Shown here: piece by piece, positions 1-11,400 of the stretch | Layout of the letters: each line of letters opens with the position of its first letter | How positions within the stretch are numbered: position 1 is the first letter of the stretch | NCBI GenBank assembly: GCA_030549495.1 | Contig: JAUIRK010000971.1 | Location: forward strand, 734,501-798,500 | DNA from: Nectonema munidae | Taxonomy: Eukaryota > Nematomorpha > Nectonematoida > Nectonematidae | DNA length: 64,000 nt | Direction of reading: 5' to 3' | Position numbers and translations under genes: made by a program | Notes under the pieces: model-generated | The model's input: the letters and a program-made list of their open reading frames with translations, nothing else | Databases searched by the model: none | What the model was told of the DNA's origin: nothing

Positions 1-1440
1 TCCTCACTCAATTTCTCAAGGTGCCCAACAATGACACTTTGTACGGCTAGAAGTTAGGTGTCTTTTTCAGAAAAAGTTCCAAAAGTGGAGAGGACGCAGT
101 TTTTGCTAGTTCAATCCTTCCTTTCCACAGTCTCAGCTTTGTGTTGAACGCATTGAACTTTTCTAACACAGAGAGTATAGTCTCATCTTTTCCTTGCATG
201 GGCATATTCAGCAAATTCATCTATGAAAATATGTCTGTCAAGGGTTATTATCAAAAGAGTGACATGACAAAAGAGTGACAAAATATAAAAAAATTCAAAA
301 GAGTGACAAAATTAAAAAAATTCAAAAGAGTGACAAAATATACAAAAATTTGAAAGTTTTACTTACCTACATATCCTTACATAAAAAAACTCTTTTGATT
401 TGTCGCTCTTTTAATCGCTATATTAAGACTGACAAATTATGTCACTCTTTTGATTAGTCACTCTTTTAATCTCTATGTTAAGAGTGACAAATTATGTCAC
501 TGTTTTGATTTGTCACTCTAATGAACATCTCCCGTCTGTAAGATATGCCAGTTCAACCACTTTAGTTCTGTAAGCCTTGATGTCAGTACATGTTTCTTCT
601 CGTTTAGGATGATTTCAACCTCTGCACGCATATAGAGCACCTTCTGAGGCATTTTTTCTCGTGATAGCCTCCTGACAGAATAGTAAAGCATATGTTCATA
701 TTATGGACCCCATATCAGTGCACTTTTGACCAGGCATCCTTGAATTAAATGCTGATGATTTAATAAAATTTACCATTTGAATAACATCTATAACAATGTT
801 GCTCAAGTGATATTTATCGAGAAGCAAGGTTTTCTTGGTGAAGCAGGCAATGAGTCGCTATCACTGTGGGGTTGAACTGTTTTACTCTGGAAGTGAAAAC
901 CTGACGTACACTTAACATTGCGGGCGCTCCATAACAGCACACATTGTAGCACCGATCCCATTTTTGTTTGATGAAACTATCAACCAACTTGAAAAGATCT
1001 TCACCTGTTGTTGTCTGCAGAGATTTACAGAACAGAAAGTTTTCTTCAATGTCACTCTTCCTTTGGTACCATGCATATACCAAGACCTGAGCATCGTCAC
1101 CGACGTCAGTTGACTCATTCAACTTCAAGCTAATTTTCCACTCTCTTTGATGGCAGCCACTACGTGTTCTTTAATGTCTTGCAACATCTCTTGAATTCTT
1201 CGGTTGATTGTGTTATCTAACAGCGGAATAGTTTCTTTTTTTCACTGCATCATTTCCAAGGGTGGTACAAACCATATAAAGGGCTGCTGGCTTCACCATT
1301 TTTCTCTAATTGTGTGTGGCTGCATAAACTTGGCAATTTTTTGCAACAAGATAGGATGCAAGTGTTGGTTGTTAAACAGAATACACTCCCTTATACATAG
1401 AATTGTCTAACCGCTGACGTTTCAGTTCTTCTTTCCTCTT
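1..1440 (-). mobile_element. ZBED5-like hAT transposase relic
   Basis: Read on the minus strand, several frames together match the ZBED5/FAM200-type hAT transposase. In order they show a fragment near 1380-1330 (TLASYLVAK), RRIQEMLQDIKEHV near 1200-1150, LNESTDVGDDAQ and LLHQENLAS in a 104-codon open stretch (1128-814), MPQKVLYMRAEVEIIL near 655-600, and LWKGRIEKTASSTFG in the first 250 bases. The order follows the family from N- to C-terminus. The frame is broken in many places, so the copy is dead. An unrelated block of short inverted motifs (about 264-535) separates the middle from the C-terminal part. The element runs off the left edge. Family assignment is from memory of conserved motifs. 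Confidence 0.75.
264..535. repeat. inverted GAGTGACAAA motif block
   Basis: The left half carries four or five direct copies of AAAAGAGTGACAAAAT spaced 15-30 bases apart. The right half carries the complementary form (TTTTGATTTGTCACTCTTTT and relatives) several times, and the centre can fold back. The block interrupts the hAT transposase reading described for 1-1440, so it looks like an insertion, MITE-like or foldback in type. No coding capacity is believable here; the open frame that spans it is low-complexity. Confidence 0.6.
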
Positions 1441-2142
1441 AAAATACTCAAGATCTTGGGTGTGTATAATATACGCATACACATCAACAAATTATATAAA
1501 AGATATTAAAAAAACCTATGAAAAATTACAAAGGAGAAAAGATGGAATTCATAAAAATGAAAATAGTTTATATACTTTTTAAAATTGTAGGAGAAAAGCA
1601 TGAAGATAATACATCAATGGTTATTTGACAGCCTTTTTCTCTATCTCTTTCTTAAGAAGATATGAAAATTAAAATTTATTTATCATTTTTGTGAATTTCT
1701 CTTCGTACTTTTCTTCATTTATCTTTGTTAAAAATAGATAAGGAAATTATCCACTATCCCTCAACCAAATGACTCTATATCCTTAAAAACTCTTAGAATT
1801 AAGAGTTGATGATGTTTTTATTTTGAGTTTCTAAAGTTTGATTTGATTTAAGGAAACTTTGGAGGAAAGGATGGCTTCATGACTTCAGAAACTTCTTTTT
1901 CGAGTCAAGATATTGTGAAAGTAGGAATACTCACAGTTCTTATTGATAAAGTGTGATATTAATTTTTTTATTGTATTCATTCAAGCCTAAAGTACGCGTT
2001 CAGAATTTGATTCCAATGACATTGTACCACATATACTCGTTGAATGCTTCCAAAGATGGTTCCTTTTATATAGAATCTACTGAAGTTAATCAAGTATACC
2101 CTTCATTCTTCTAACCGAAAACAATTTTGACATGAACCATTA
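1441..2142. other. AT-rich, nothing recognised
   Basis: This stretch is AT-rich with short poly-A and poly-T runs. I see no exon, RNA gene or repeat end in it. Confidence 0.5.
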
Positions 2143-2399
2143 GGGCGTGTCAGATAATATCTCAAAAAATTGTACATTTTTTTTTTCGATGAGCTTTTCT
2201 AAAAACATTTCTTAAAAGGTAACTTTTCAAAATATGTTTTGATTTTTGAATTTGATTCGTATTTTGCTTAGAAAATTTTTCTTTGAAAACATTGGAATTT
2301 TCCAAAAAATAATGTTAAAAATATATATATTTGTACACAAACTATAAAGAAAAAGCTTTATTTGCATAAAAACGTAAAAATTGTTTAATTAGTAAGCTT

Positions 2400-3324
2400 C
2401 TTGACTTCTGATGTGGCCTTCTCGTTGGAGTAAACTGTGATTTCTTCTTCTGTAGCTTGTTTGTACACATCTTTTTAACAATTGAGAATGATAAGGCCAT
2501 TCTGGTACTTTCATTGGTTGATTAATAATTTTTTTCAAATGTTAAATTGCATTTTAAAGGTGGTTCCGTTCTATTATCATACCAATGAATTAGAGCTAGC
2601 AAAAAAAAACCAACTTGATTGATCAAATTTGTTTTTCCAAATCGGAGAGAATTATCGCCGAACTTATTTTGAATATTTTTCCAAATCCTTAGCACTTATT
2701 TTAATGCATATATAAGTGTTTCGATTATCATTTCACTAATACGATAGCATGCTGATTGTCTTATAGTAGGTAAAACAATATCTATTACAACGTTTCTTTA
2801 TGATGCAAACAATTGCACCTGTGATAGAATATTGCGTAGACCTCTAATCCATAAATTTTACCTTTAATTCTGAATCACAAGGATATTAAACTCCAACAAT
2901 GTATTCTTCAAACATTTTAAAATTGTTATAACTCTTCCCTTTGAGGATCAGAATTCTGAAGTCTAATGGTCTACTTCTTTTTCAATGGAATTTTATATAT
3001 TTTAAGCAGATTATTATTATTTGGTACACCGGTGTCATACTGATCCTCAAAAGGTTGAACCATGTTTGTAAATTCATATGGATCAAAGTCTGTCTGTCTG
3101 TTTTCGTTAGACCCATTCCTCTTTGATAAAGCTAGTATACTTTTGATTATTATTTTCCACTTGAAACATAACTAAATCTATCAAGAAATATAAATTTGAT
3201 TTCTCGTTTTTTACAAGTCTAATCAAAGTCTTTATCTAAAGATTTCATGATTTTTTCTTGAGCTCTTTTAACTTTATTGTGATTTACAACAAGTCTTTTA
3301 TCTTTTTCAGTTATCACTCTAGCA
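2400..3324. other. left interior of the outer element, no gene recognised
   Basis: Minus-strand frames give short peptide-like pieces, for example VYKQATEEEITVYSNE near 2480-2430, broken by many stops. They could be the end of an old transposase, but I cannot name a family. Confidence 0.3.
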
Positions 3325-5170
3325 CAGTGGTTCCCAACCTTTTTTTACATGGCGGCACACTTTTGAGCTATTCAAATTTTCGCGGCACACCTATCCAAAA
3401 AATGAATATTTTCTACTCATAAAGCCTTTTTGAATAAAATATTAAAAATATAGGAGATCATATAAGGAAAATTTTTATTCACACAAATAAAACATCCTGT
3501 ATTCAGTATCGTGTATAGAATAATAATTGTGAATGTCAGTGGGACAGTTGTGCCTGGTGCTTCTTGACTACTGCTGCCATACGTGGGCGAATGTTAGAGA
3601 GACATACTCTTACCTCTTCTCCAATGTTTTTAAGTCTCACGTTTTTTATTTTTGATGTTGTTTAGGTAAGAAAATCCCAGCTCACATAGGTACGAAGTTG
3701 AAAATTGGAGTAAGACTTTGATGACTTTTTACTTTGTAATTCAATTTGAGTCCACGATCACTGGAAAGGCTTGCTAATTCTTCCTCCTAACATAAATCAA
3801 AATTGGAAAGATTGATCATCGATAAATCTAGGAAAGGATTGCGAATCCAATCAAAAATATTCCTTAATTTTATTTTCTAAACATGTCAAATGCTTACTAA
3901 TAATGGGAACCATCTCGGTTAAGCAGGTTTTGCGAACTGATGGAAACATATCAAAATCGTCTACCTTCATTCTATTCTTCCATATTGCAATTTTTTTCTT
4001 AAAAGTAATTAACTTATCTCTCGCCGTAAGAATGTTTTCATTTCTGCCTTGCATATTGCTGTTCAGGCTATTAATATATCCAAATATTTTACTTAAGTAC
4101 TTTATTTTGGACATCCATAAATCATTTTTAAGGTATTTACAAAATCTATCAAGTTTTTCATTTTCAAAAAAAATAAAAAGTTTTTTCTGAAGCTCATTTA
4201 CTCGAGATAGTACCTTTCCTTTTGACAACCATCTTACTTCTGTGTGCAATAGCAGATTAAAATGTTGAGAATCCATATCCTTGCACAGCAACTCAAAAAT
4301 TCTGGATTTCATTGGCCGAGTTTTTATGAAATTCACCATTTCAATCACTTGATCCAATACCCCCTTTAGTTCATTTTGTGTTATCTTTGAAATTAAAACT
4401 TCTCTGTGTAAAAAACACATTTTTCGAGGCATATCGTGATTGTATCAAAAATATCTTGACCTTTTGTAGTTGTGGCTAACCGTTTGCAGTATAGAAATTG
4501 ATTAATTATGGCATCTTCAATGACACGTATAAATTCAATTAACTACTGTGCGTGATTACTGATATCAGTGAATTCATCGATTTGAAGAGCAAACAGACTA
4601 TTTTGAAATTTGGATGTTACACTTTCTTCAATATCATCAAACAAGTCAAGAATTCTTTTCTGAATTGTATTGTTTGAAAGAGGAATCTTGCTAATTTCTT
4701 GTTCGGCCTTATCGCCAAGCATAATTTTCACCATCTTTTTGCATGCTGGAAGCATTACTGATTCTGCAAGAACATGAGACTTCGATTTAAGAACAATAAT
4801 TTCTGCCACCTCATATGAAGCTAATTGCGCTTTTTCGGATATAGTTATTTATTTCTTAACAACCGTTGGAAATAATCAACATTTTTAGCTTGAAGGCTAT
4901 GATGATTAGTAGTAAGGTGTCTTTTCATCTTACTTGGAACCATTGATTCATTAGGCAGCGTTTGGTCGCACACAACATACAGCGGTGAAGGAATCTGTAT
5001 ATCTTCAGTCCAATGAAATCCAAATTTCAAGTAATCATCATTATACAACAGATGAACTTTTGGTTTTTTAAATGAAGTAAAATTATTTTTGTCCCCATCG
5101 CCTTTTCTTTTTAGAAACTTGTCCATAATTAAGAATGAATTAAATCTAAACTTAAAAAAATAAAACAAAC
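3325..5170 (-). mobile_element. hAT element with ZBED5-like transposase, inactive
   Basis: The left boundary begins CAGTGGTTCCCAACC, a typical hAT terminal repeat. On the minus strand the coding order is clear. First comes a BED-like N-terminus (5131-4845) with MDKFLKRK, FGFHWTEDIQIPSPLYVVC and KMKRHL. Next is a middle part (4809-4543) with ESVMLPACKKMVKIMLGD and FALQIDEFTDI. A long C-terminal part (4432-3851) follows, with LLLHTEVRWLSKGKVLSRV and LSKIFGYINSLNSNMQG. Weaker dimerisation-region matches run down to about 3540. The three open stretches lie in different frames, so at least two frameshifts or deletions separate them. The right TIR was not found. Compared with the 1-1440 copy this one is much better preserved. 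Confidence 0.85.
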
Positions 5171-5550
5171 ATGATTTTTATTAAATTTAAACATATTTTT
5201 TATTTTCCTATTAAAACCTCAATTTAGAACACTTAAATATTAAATAAAAAATATTTACAAAGAACCTGTTAATATTGTAATCGAGATATATAAATAAAAT
5301 AAAATTTATTTTACCAAGCATTACAACGCTCACGAATGTTTATTATTATCCAAAAATTCGAAACATCCAAAAATTTAAACAAACGATATATCATTCAATT
5401 TATTTTTTGATATTTAAGCATTAATATCACGTAAGTAAGTAATAATGTGTGAGTTAGTATTTATGAATACAAACAACTCCGGTTATTACGATATGAAAGC
5501 TGTGTTCCACCTATAACAACTTGTAATAAAAGCTTTCATAACTTCTTGGG
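5171..5550. other. AT-rich flank of hAT copy
   Basis: Very AT-rich sequence 5' of the hAT transposase start. It probably contains the element's promoter side and lost terminal repeat, but no motif is convincing. Confidence 0.35.
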
Positions 5551-5619
5551 GGCGTGAGTAGGTTGGGTAGAGCGTGTGACTTCGAAATTCAAAGTCTTGG
5601 GTTCGAATCCCGCTCACCT
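5551..5619 (+). repeat. tRNA-like sequence (pseudogene or SINE head)
   Basis: A GGTTCGAATCC box B and a shortened box A (TAGGTTGGGTAGAGC) sit at tRNA spacing, and the GTGA/TCAC ends can pair as part of an acceptor stem. The anticodon stem pairs poorly and the D arm is short, so this is not a working tRNA. It is either a degenerate tRNA pseudogene or the head of a tRNA-derived SINE. Confidence 0.5.
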
Positions 5620-6235
5620 TGAACGACTGCTCTAGCATCTATAAAAGTTGAAGCTGTAATATTTGCTGTTATACATTACTCAACTCCATAGATAATGATA
5701 TGCTTTTCAACATTGAGGATTTCAATTTTATTGTATTTCACTTTTCTATTTAGATTTGAATTTTTTTAATTTATAACTCTCATCATCTATTCCTGACTTG
5801 GATTCATCATCACTCAATTTGATATTGTTTGAAGAAGTTGAACTTATAATCAAATCATTTTGCCTGCTTTTGTTTTTTAATTTGTTTTTTATTTTCAACT
5901 TTAACTAGTAAGCCAATTTGATAAGATCCAATAGATACAACTTTTTTCTTTTATCCATAATAAAATCAATATAACTGCAGTATTATTTTTTCTAACACAA
6001 ACAAAATATCAGAGCTTTTTTTCATAACAGCTAGTTATTTTAGACTGGCAACTAAGGATGTCGACAAAAAACGATTTGCATATTTCCATTTCAAGTACTC
6101 TAAAGTAAATGTCTTTAATAACCATATCTATCTGATAATTTATTCTGTCTTTTACACTTTGTTCTCTTAACCATATCGTAAAATGTTTCTCTAATTAGCT
6201 AATTTCAGAAGAATTCTTTTTTGGTTTACACTAAA

Positions 6236-6765
6236 CTGCTTGGATCTGCGACATTATAGCTAAGCCCAAAAGAGATAGTACATTTGGGCTAGTGCGACAA
6301 AATGGTTAGTTCCATAATAGCTAGTACCTAAAGCTAGGAGTGCATTTGAGCTGGTACAAAAAGAGCTGTTAACCAAAATAGCTAGTTCAAGTAAATGGAA
6401 AAGGGAATCAGCTATGACATAACATCTTACATTTGTCGCTTTTTAGCATTCTTAGTTATTTTTCTACTCAATTTTTTTTTTAATAAAGTGTGTAAATAAA
6501 AACTATTACTGATATATAATAATGTTTTATAAAATTATTGATTAGAATCTGATAATTCTTCACGCACGAACACACATTTTAAGCAACATTACATTTGCTT
6601 GAAACGAGCTAATTTGGTTAACAGCTCAAATGCACTGCTAGCTCTTTTGTCACAATAGCGTTTTTGGTACTAGCTATTATGGAAGTAGCCATTTTCTCGT
6701 ACACGCTCTTTTGGGCCCAGTTGTTTTGTACCTAGCCCTTTTGGATCGCACCAAAATTGCTTATA
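6236..6765. repeat. foldback element with about 150-bp inverted arms
   Basis: The left arm (6236-6400) and right arm (6590-6765) are imperfect inverted copies of each other. Shared stretches include TTCCATAATAGCTAGTACC, GTGCATTTGAGCTG and GTTAACCAAA, present forward on the left and reverse-complemented on the right. The roughly 190-bp centre is AT-rich. There is no coding sequence. This is a long-TIR MITE or foldback element inside the outer 2143-7060 unit. Confidence 0.7.
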
Positions 6766-7083
6766 TGCGTGAAAGATTTTTTTATAGTCTACCTCAAAGT
6801 TTATATTTACAAAATTTTGTTTAATTATTTAATCTTTAAGAAAGAAAATTCATCATAATCATTTGAAAATTTTTATTTAATAAGAATATCATATTTATTT
6901 TAGTAACTAAATTTTCCATTTTTAAGTTAAGATATACCAAGCTAAAATAAAATATATTCAAAAAATAAAAATAAATTAAAATTTTTGAGATATTTTAGCA
7001 ACTTTTTAACATCCTTCATTTTTTGGGGTACAAAATTCAAAAAATTGACACGCCCTAGAACCATTATGACTTATGTTATATAC

Positions 7084-7382
7084 CAGGCTTCTTCAGCCAA
7101 GGACCCATTTTGGGCTCTGAAAAAAGTGAATTGGACCCCATTACTTTTCATCAAACTTCAAAAGTTATAAGTTTTTGAATTGAGGGAAGACAACAAAAAA
7201 TATCTCACTTATATGCTTATATTTGAACATATTTTGACATCGATTATAAAAATTAGAGTATTGTGATTGTTCTATTTTAATTAATATATTGTTTCATTTT
7301 TCCCTAAATAAAATATTTAGGGCCTAAAGTTATTTTCAATAAAATTTTGTGCCCGCATGTAAAAAAAGGTTGAAGAAGCCTG
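7084..7382. mobile_element. hAT MITE, 299 bp, with TSD
   Basis: The element begins CAGGCTTCTTCA and ends TGAAGAAGCCTG, a perfect 12-base inverted pair. It is flanked by TTATATAC (7076-7083) and TTATAAAC (7383-7390), an 8-bp target duplication with one mismatch. An 8-bp duplication and CAG...CTG ends define the hAT superfamily. It is non-autonomous, with no transposase. Confidence 0.85.
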
Positions 7383-7390
7383 TTATAAAC

Positions 7391-8314
7391 TATTTTTCGT
7401 TTAAAATGATCTTTTTTAAGTTCAAAATTGTTTTCTAAATTCAAAATTGCCTTTTTTAAGTTCAAAAGTCATCTTTTTTTATTTTGTAATATATTTACAG
7501 TTTCGGTTAATTTTTAAAATTCTTCTTTGCTATTACACGTAAATGTTTATTTTGCATTTTAGTTTTTATTTTATAATATTTTATTTTTCAAATACTTTTC
7601 TTGTTTTTCAGCTTTTTTTCGTTAAAATCTTTTATTTTTATTTTTTGGAACTAATATTTTTTTTAAAGAGCTTAATCATCTATATAATTTTTTGTATGAA
7701 AAACTCAAAACATTGTGTGAAGGAATTCCAATTTATCCTTTCTACACATTGCGCTAAACATGTCCAATATAACTTTTCCAATCCTCGCTGCTCATAGTAA
7801 AAATTGCTTCTTTGATAATTATTTGTAGCGTGTCTGATCGACTATAAGCTATATTGAAAAAAAACAAATAGAGATAATTTTCAAGCGATTAAAAATTTAA
7901 CCTACTTTATTTATATAAAACGAATTTTTGACTCCACGAGTCTTTATCAAGTTGAAGTACTAAATGTAGTAGATGTAAATGCCTTGAATGATAAATTTGA
8001 CTTTACTCTTTTTGTTTTCTCTTTTTATTTCAAGCAAATGGCTCTTCAGCACTTTACTTATAATTGTACCCGATTTTTACTTTGCAAAATTTTTAATTTT
8101 AGAAAACGCTTGATCAATAGGGTTGCGTATAAAAGTGTATTGTGACAAATTTTAGTTCATGGTCTTTTGAACATATAAGGTTTTCATTTGTGTGAAATTA
8201 CATTTCACCTTCCTCTCTTTACTTATTTTTCTCTTTTACGATTGTGAAGGAAGGAAGACTTTGGTGTTCGAAATATAATTAATCTATGACATTTAATCAC
8301 TTTATTTTTTGTAG
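7391..8314. other. upstream flank or intron of RPA2
   Basis: AT-rich, with a short TTTTTTAAGTTCAAAA repeat near 7410-7470. The first 60-80 codons of RPA2 should lie 5' of 8315, but I found no stretch here that encodes the expected N-terminus. This is probably intron, with the 5' exon(s) further upstream and possibly outside the window. Confidence 0.4.
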
Positions 8315-8428
8315 GTTACGATAATTGGAATAGTGAGGTCTGTTGTAGAAAGCAGCTCAAGTATAATCTACACGATTGATGATCTGACTGGAGCTCTTAT
8401 TGAAGTCAAATACTTTACTGATCTAGAA
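8315..8428 (+). CDS. RPA2: RPA2 exon, OB-fold first half
   Basis: 38 codons in phase 0 after a TTTTTTGTAG acceptor, ending before a GTATAC donor. Encodes the conserved VTIIGIVR strand and YTIDDLTG. The exon must be preceded by another coding exon because no start codon fits here. Confidence 0.93.
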
Positions 8429-11400
8429 GTATACTTTTTTTTATACATCTTTTCACTCCATAATCCTTTCATTGTGCAACCTTTTTCAGGGTGATAGCAA
8501 GCCAAATCAACTCTACTACGAAAATCAATATGTAAGAGTGGTTGGCACTATTCGAACCAACAATAATAAGCGTTCAATCCTTGCTTATCGCATCTTACCT
8601 CTCAAAAATATGAACGAACTTACAATGCACCTTCTTGAAATCATTGCAACAACTAAAAAACTCAAAACGCATGATGTATCTTTTTTTGCAACTTATTCTT
8701 AAAGTTTTTTCCCATATGTTACTGGCAAAACTCATTCTGTAATGGTTCTTCTGATTTAGGAGTATGGAGCTTCTGTCAGCAAAGCAGCTTCGGTTGGTGG
8801 AATGCAAGATTCATATGGGTTGGGCGCTTTGCAGACCCGCGTTAGTCTTTAGCATCTTTTTCTAATTTTGTTAAAGGATAAATCTCTATTTTTAATCTTT
8901 TCTTCCAAGATATTGAACGCAATCATTTCTTGTGTGAATGAGGAAGGCATTTCGATGCAACAATTAAAAGAAAGTGTTCCAGGAGTCACCCTAGAACAAT
9001 TGAAGTAAGAAATTTTTTTAAGTATCCCACATTATCCACAGTATCCAAGATGTCAACCAATTTCTAGCTATTTTGATCCATCCCCTTCTTGTCGACCCCG
9101 AACAAAATCATCCCTTCCTATAAATTGATATATCGTGTTTTTCTGTCAATCGAAAAAACGTAATAGACAAGTACCAGGTACCTTATCTTTATGAACTTCA
9201 CATTTTATATGCGGTAGTACTTTAGTTTTTAATAATATATATTACTTTTGTCATATTTTATTCATTTATAATCAAGATAAGTACAAAAACGAGAAAGAAA
9301 AAAAAATAGATGAAATCAGTAACAAGAAATCTAAATATATCCAAATGTTTCTCTCATTTTTTTATTTATATGTCGATGAAACACATCTACCCGAATAATT
9401 TCACTCTTTTCCTACTCTTGGTCTTCATCATGATCTCTGTGTTCCCAGTAATCACCTTCATCTGCACCACCCACTCTCTTATGGATAGTTTTCGCTTTGA
9501 TGACCGAATGATATCTATTACACTTCAGACCGTTATGTCGCTTCAATATCGCAAGGCCCTTTCAATCCTTTTTTTTAAATAAAGTGTAGAATTCGTCAAA
9601 GCATCCATCCAACCCAAATTATTTCATATGGAGCCATTAAAATAGTGAGATAAAGTGTACATTCTTTGTGTGAAACGACAGACCCGTAGTAGTTGCAAGA
9701 CTTAGAAATGGTGCAATAATAAACCGGAACTTATTGTATGTAGTATCTGATGATGGCAACAACGTGTATCATTGCACTCCACCAACTGGTACTATGATTA
9801 GAAAACGTGGCGAGCCTTAGAACTCTCCGAGATAGTTAATACGAGTTCGGCCTGTGCTTCTTTCGATGGTCAACGCGTTGTTCTCTTCAGAGTGTAGTCT
9901 CTCTTCTGCAGCGCTTCTGTTAGGCCATCGAGAGACTTGACAGATTGGTAAATTTTTGATCTCATTCGCTCGTAATTGTGGCTTAACAATCTCCTGAGTT
10001 GCTTGATGTAGATATTTCATGGTTTCTTCAATGGGGGGTCTGCCAACAACTTCTGATCGAAGTTGAAGCCTCTCCTTCTTCTAGGCTTCGTCTGGGTGCT
10101 GTTCAACATGGTTCGATACTTTTGAATTTTTTACGACTATTCTTCTGTTCTTTTCAATATTTTCTCCGTATCATCCTTTTTTCTGTAACTTCATGGTGTG
10201 TTTTTTTTATTCCTCACTCAAATACCTTTTCTATGCAATTTTCATATAACTGGCCAGTTTTTGATGGATGCGCGATACCGCCTCCTTTTATTTAGCTTGT
10301 GCAGGTGTATTTCGATCTCTGTTTAGAAGTGTAACAATAACAGAAGTAACTTGTTACTCCTAGATTTTGTTTTGAGTGCTTTTGCAAGTGTTCCATATAC
10401 ATCATCGATTGTATCATCTAAGCGTTTTTCCTTAATTCTTTGTTGTACCATGAGGTAATAACCCACCCTGCCATTACTTGACATTTTCTCTTTTTGTATT
10501 TCTTGTGAACTTGAAATTCTATGAGTATGACTTGAAAGCTTGTTGGCATAACGTTTCATATTGTAAATTCTTGTCATCGACATACGATTTCTGTCTTTCC
10601 ATCTGAATAGTAGAATTTTTATATTTATAAACAAATAAGAACCTCTGAAACACTCATCTTCCTCAATTAGGCGTAAACTTTACCTTTTTTTGACAACTGG
10701 CCAACAATTTTTCTTAACCTCAAGTGTCTGTGTTTTTAAAACTTTTCGGAATTTTTAGCCTCTAATATTTTGATGAATAATTTTTTGTTTTATGTCTATG
10801 CCCAATTAATTGATTAATTTTTCACGTAATCTATGCATTTTAAATGGAAAAAATTTCTCTGTCCACAATTATATTTTTCACAAACTCAATATCCTAGGTT
10901 TTTTTACGTGTTCATAATTTTTGTAAAAATTTTCCTAAAGAAAAGCATACGACAAAAGCGCAAAAATTTGATGATCACCATCTAGTAAGTCCCATTTTGA
11001 AAACCCAGCCTTTAAAATAATTTCTTGGATTTATGATAAAAAAATCTATTTATAATATTGCGCTTGCTTGCTATACAATAAATAAAAATTGTTTACATGC
11101 GCGAAGCTGCCATATTTTTTAAAATTTAAAGTGGAGGCGAGAATATGATTTTTTTTTCCGAAGGACTAAGTTTGAAAAGAGTTTAATTTTCAAAAACATC
11201 ATAAAAAAGCTCATTAAAATCAATGTATACTATTGGAAAAACATTTAAATGAAAATCATCCTAAGAAAGCTCATATCCAACCCAAGTTTTTCTGCATCCC
11301 CCCTCATCTTAGATTCTTTAACCTTGATTTATATATAGATTTACTTGGTTAAGTCGGACACGTGTAAACCGGATTATCTTCTAAGTAGTACAGATGTATG

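Larger units (their letters stand above)
2143..7060. mobile_element. possible 4.9-kb TIR element with nested insertions
   Basis: The left end reads TAGGGCGTGTCA and the right end TGACACGCCCTA, a perfect 12-base inverted pair. Both ends are flanked by GAACCAT (TGAACCAT at left, GAACCATT at right), consistent with a 7-8 bp target duplication. Inner sequence shares weaker similarity (ATATCTCAAAAAATT near the left end, an inverted AAATATCTCAAAAATT near the right end). No transposase that belongs to the outer element was recognised. The interior holds a ZBED-type hAT copy with its own TIR, a tRNA-like sequence and a foldback element. The pairing of ends 4.9 kb apart is an inference from the TIR and flanks, so it could be two separate copies of a short element. 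Confidence 0.5.

Noticed and set aside
275-457. 60-codon plus-strand frame of KIQKSDK repeats
   Set aside because: It translates the GAGTGACAAA repeat block and is low-complexity.
7543-7797. 84-codon plus-strand frame upstream of RPA2
   Set aside because: Phe/Ile-rich translation of poly-T DNA, with no similarity to the RPA32 N-terminus or anything else.
8595-8807. minus-strand frame across RPA2 exons
   Set aside because: Antisense shadow of two real exons and the intron between them.
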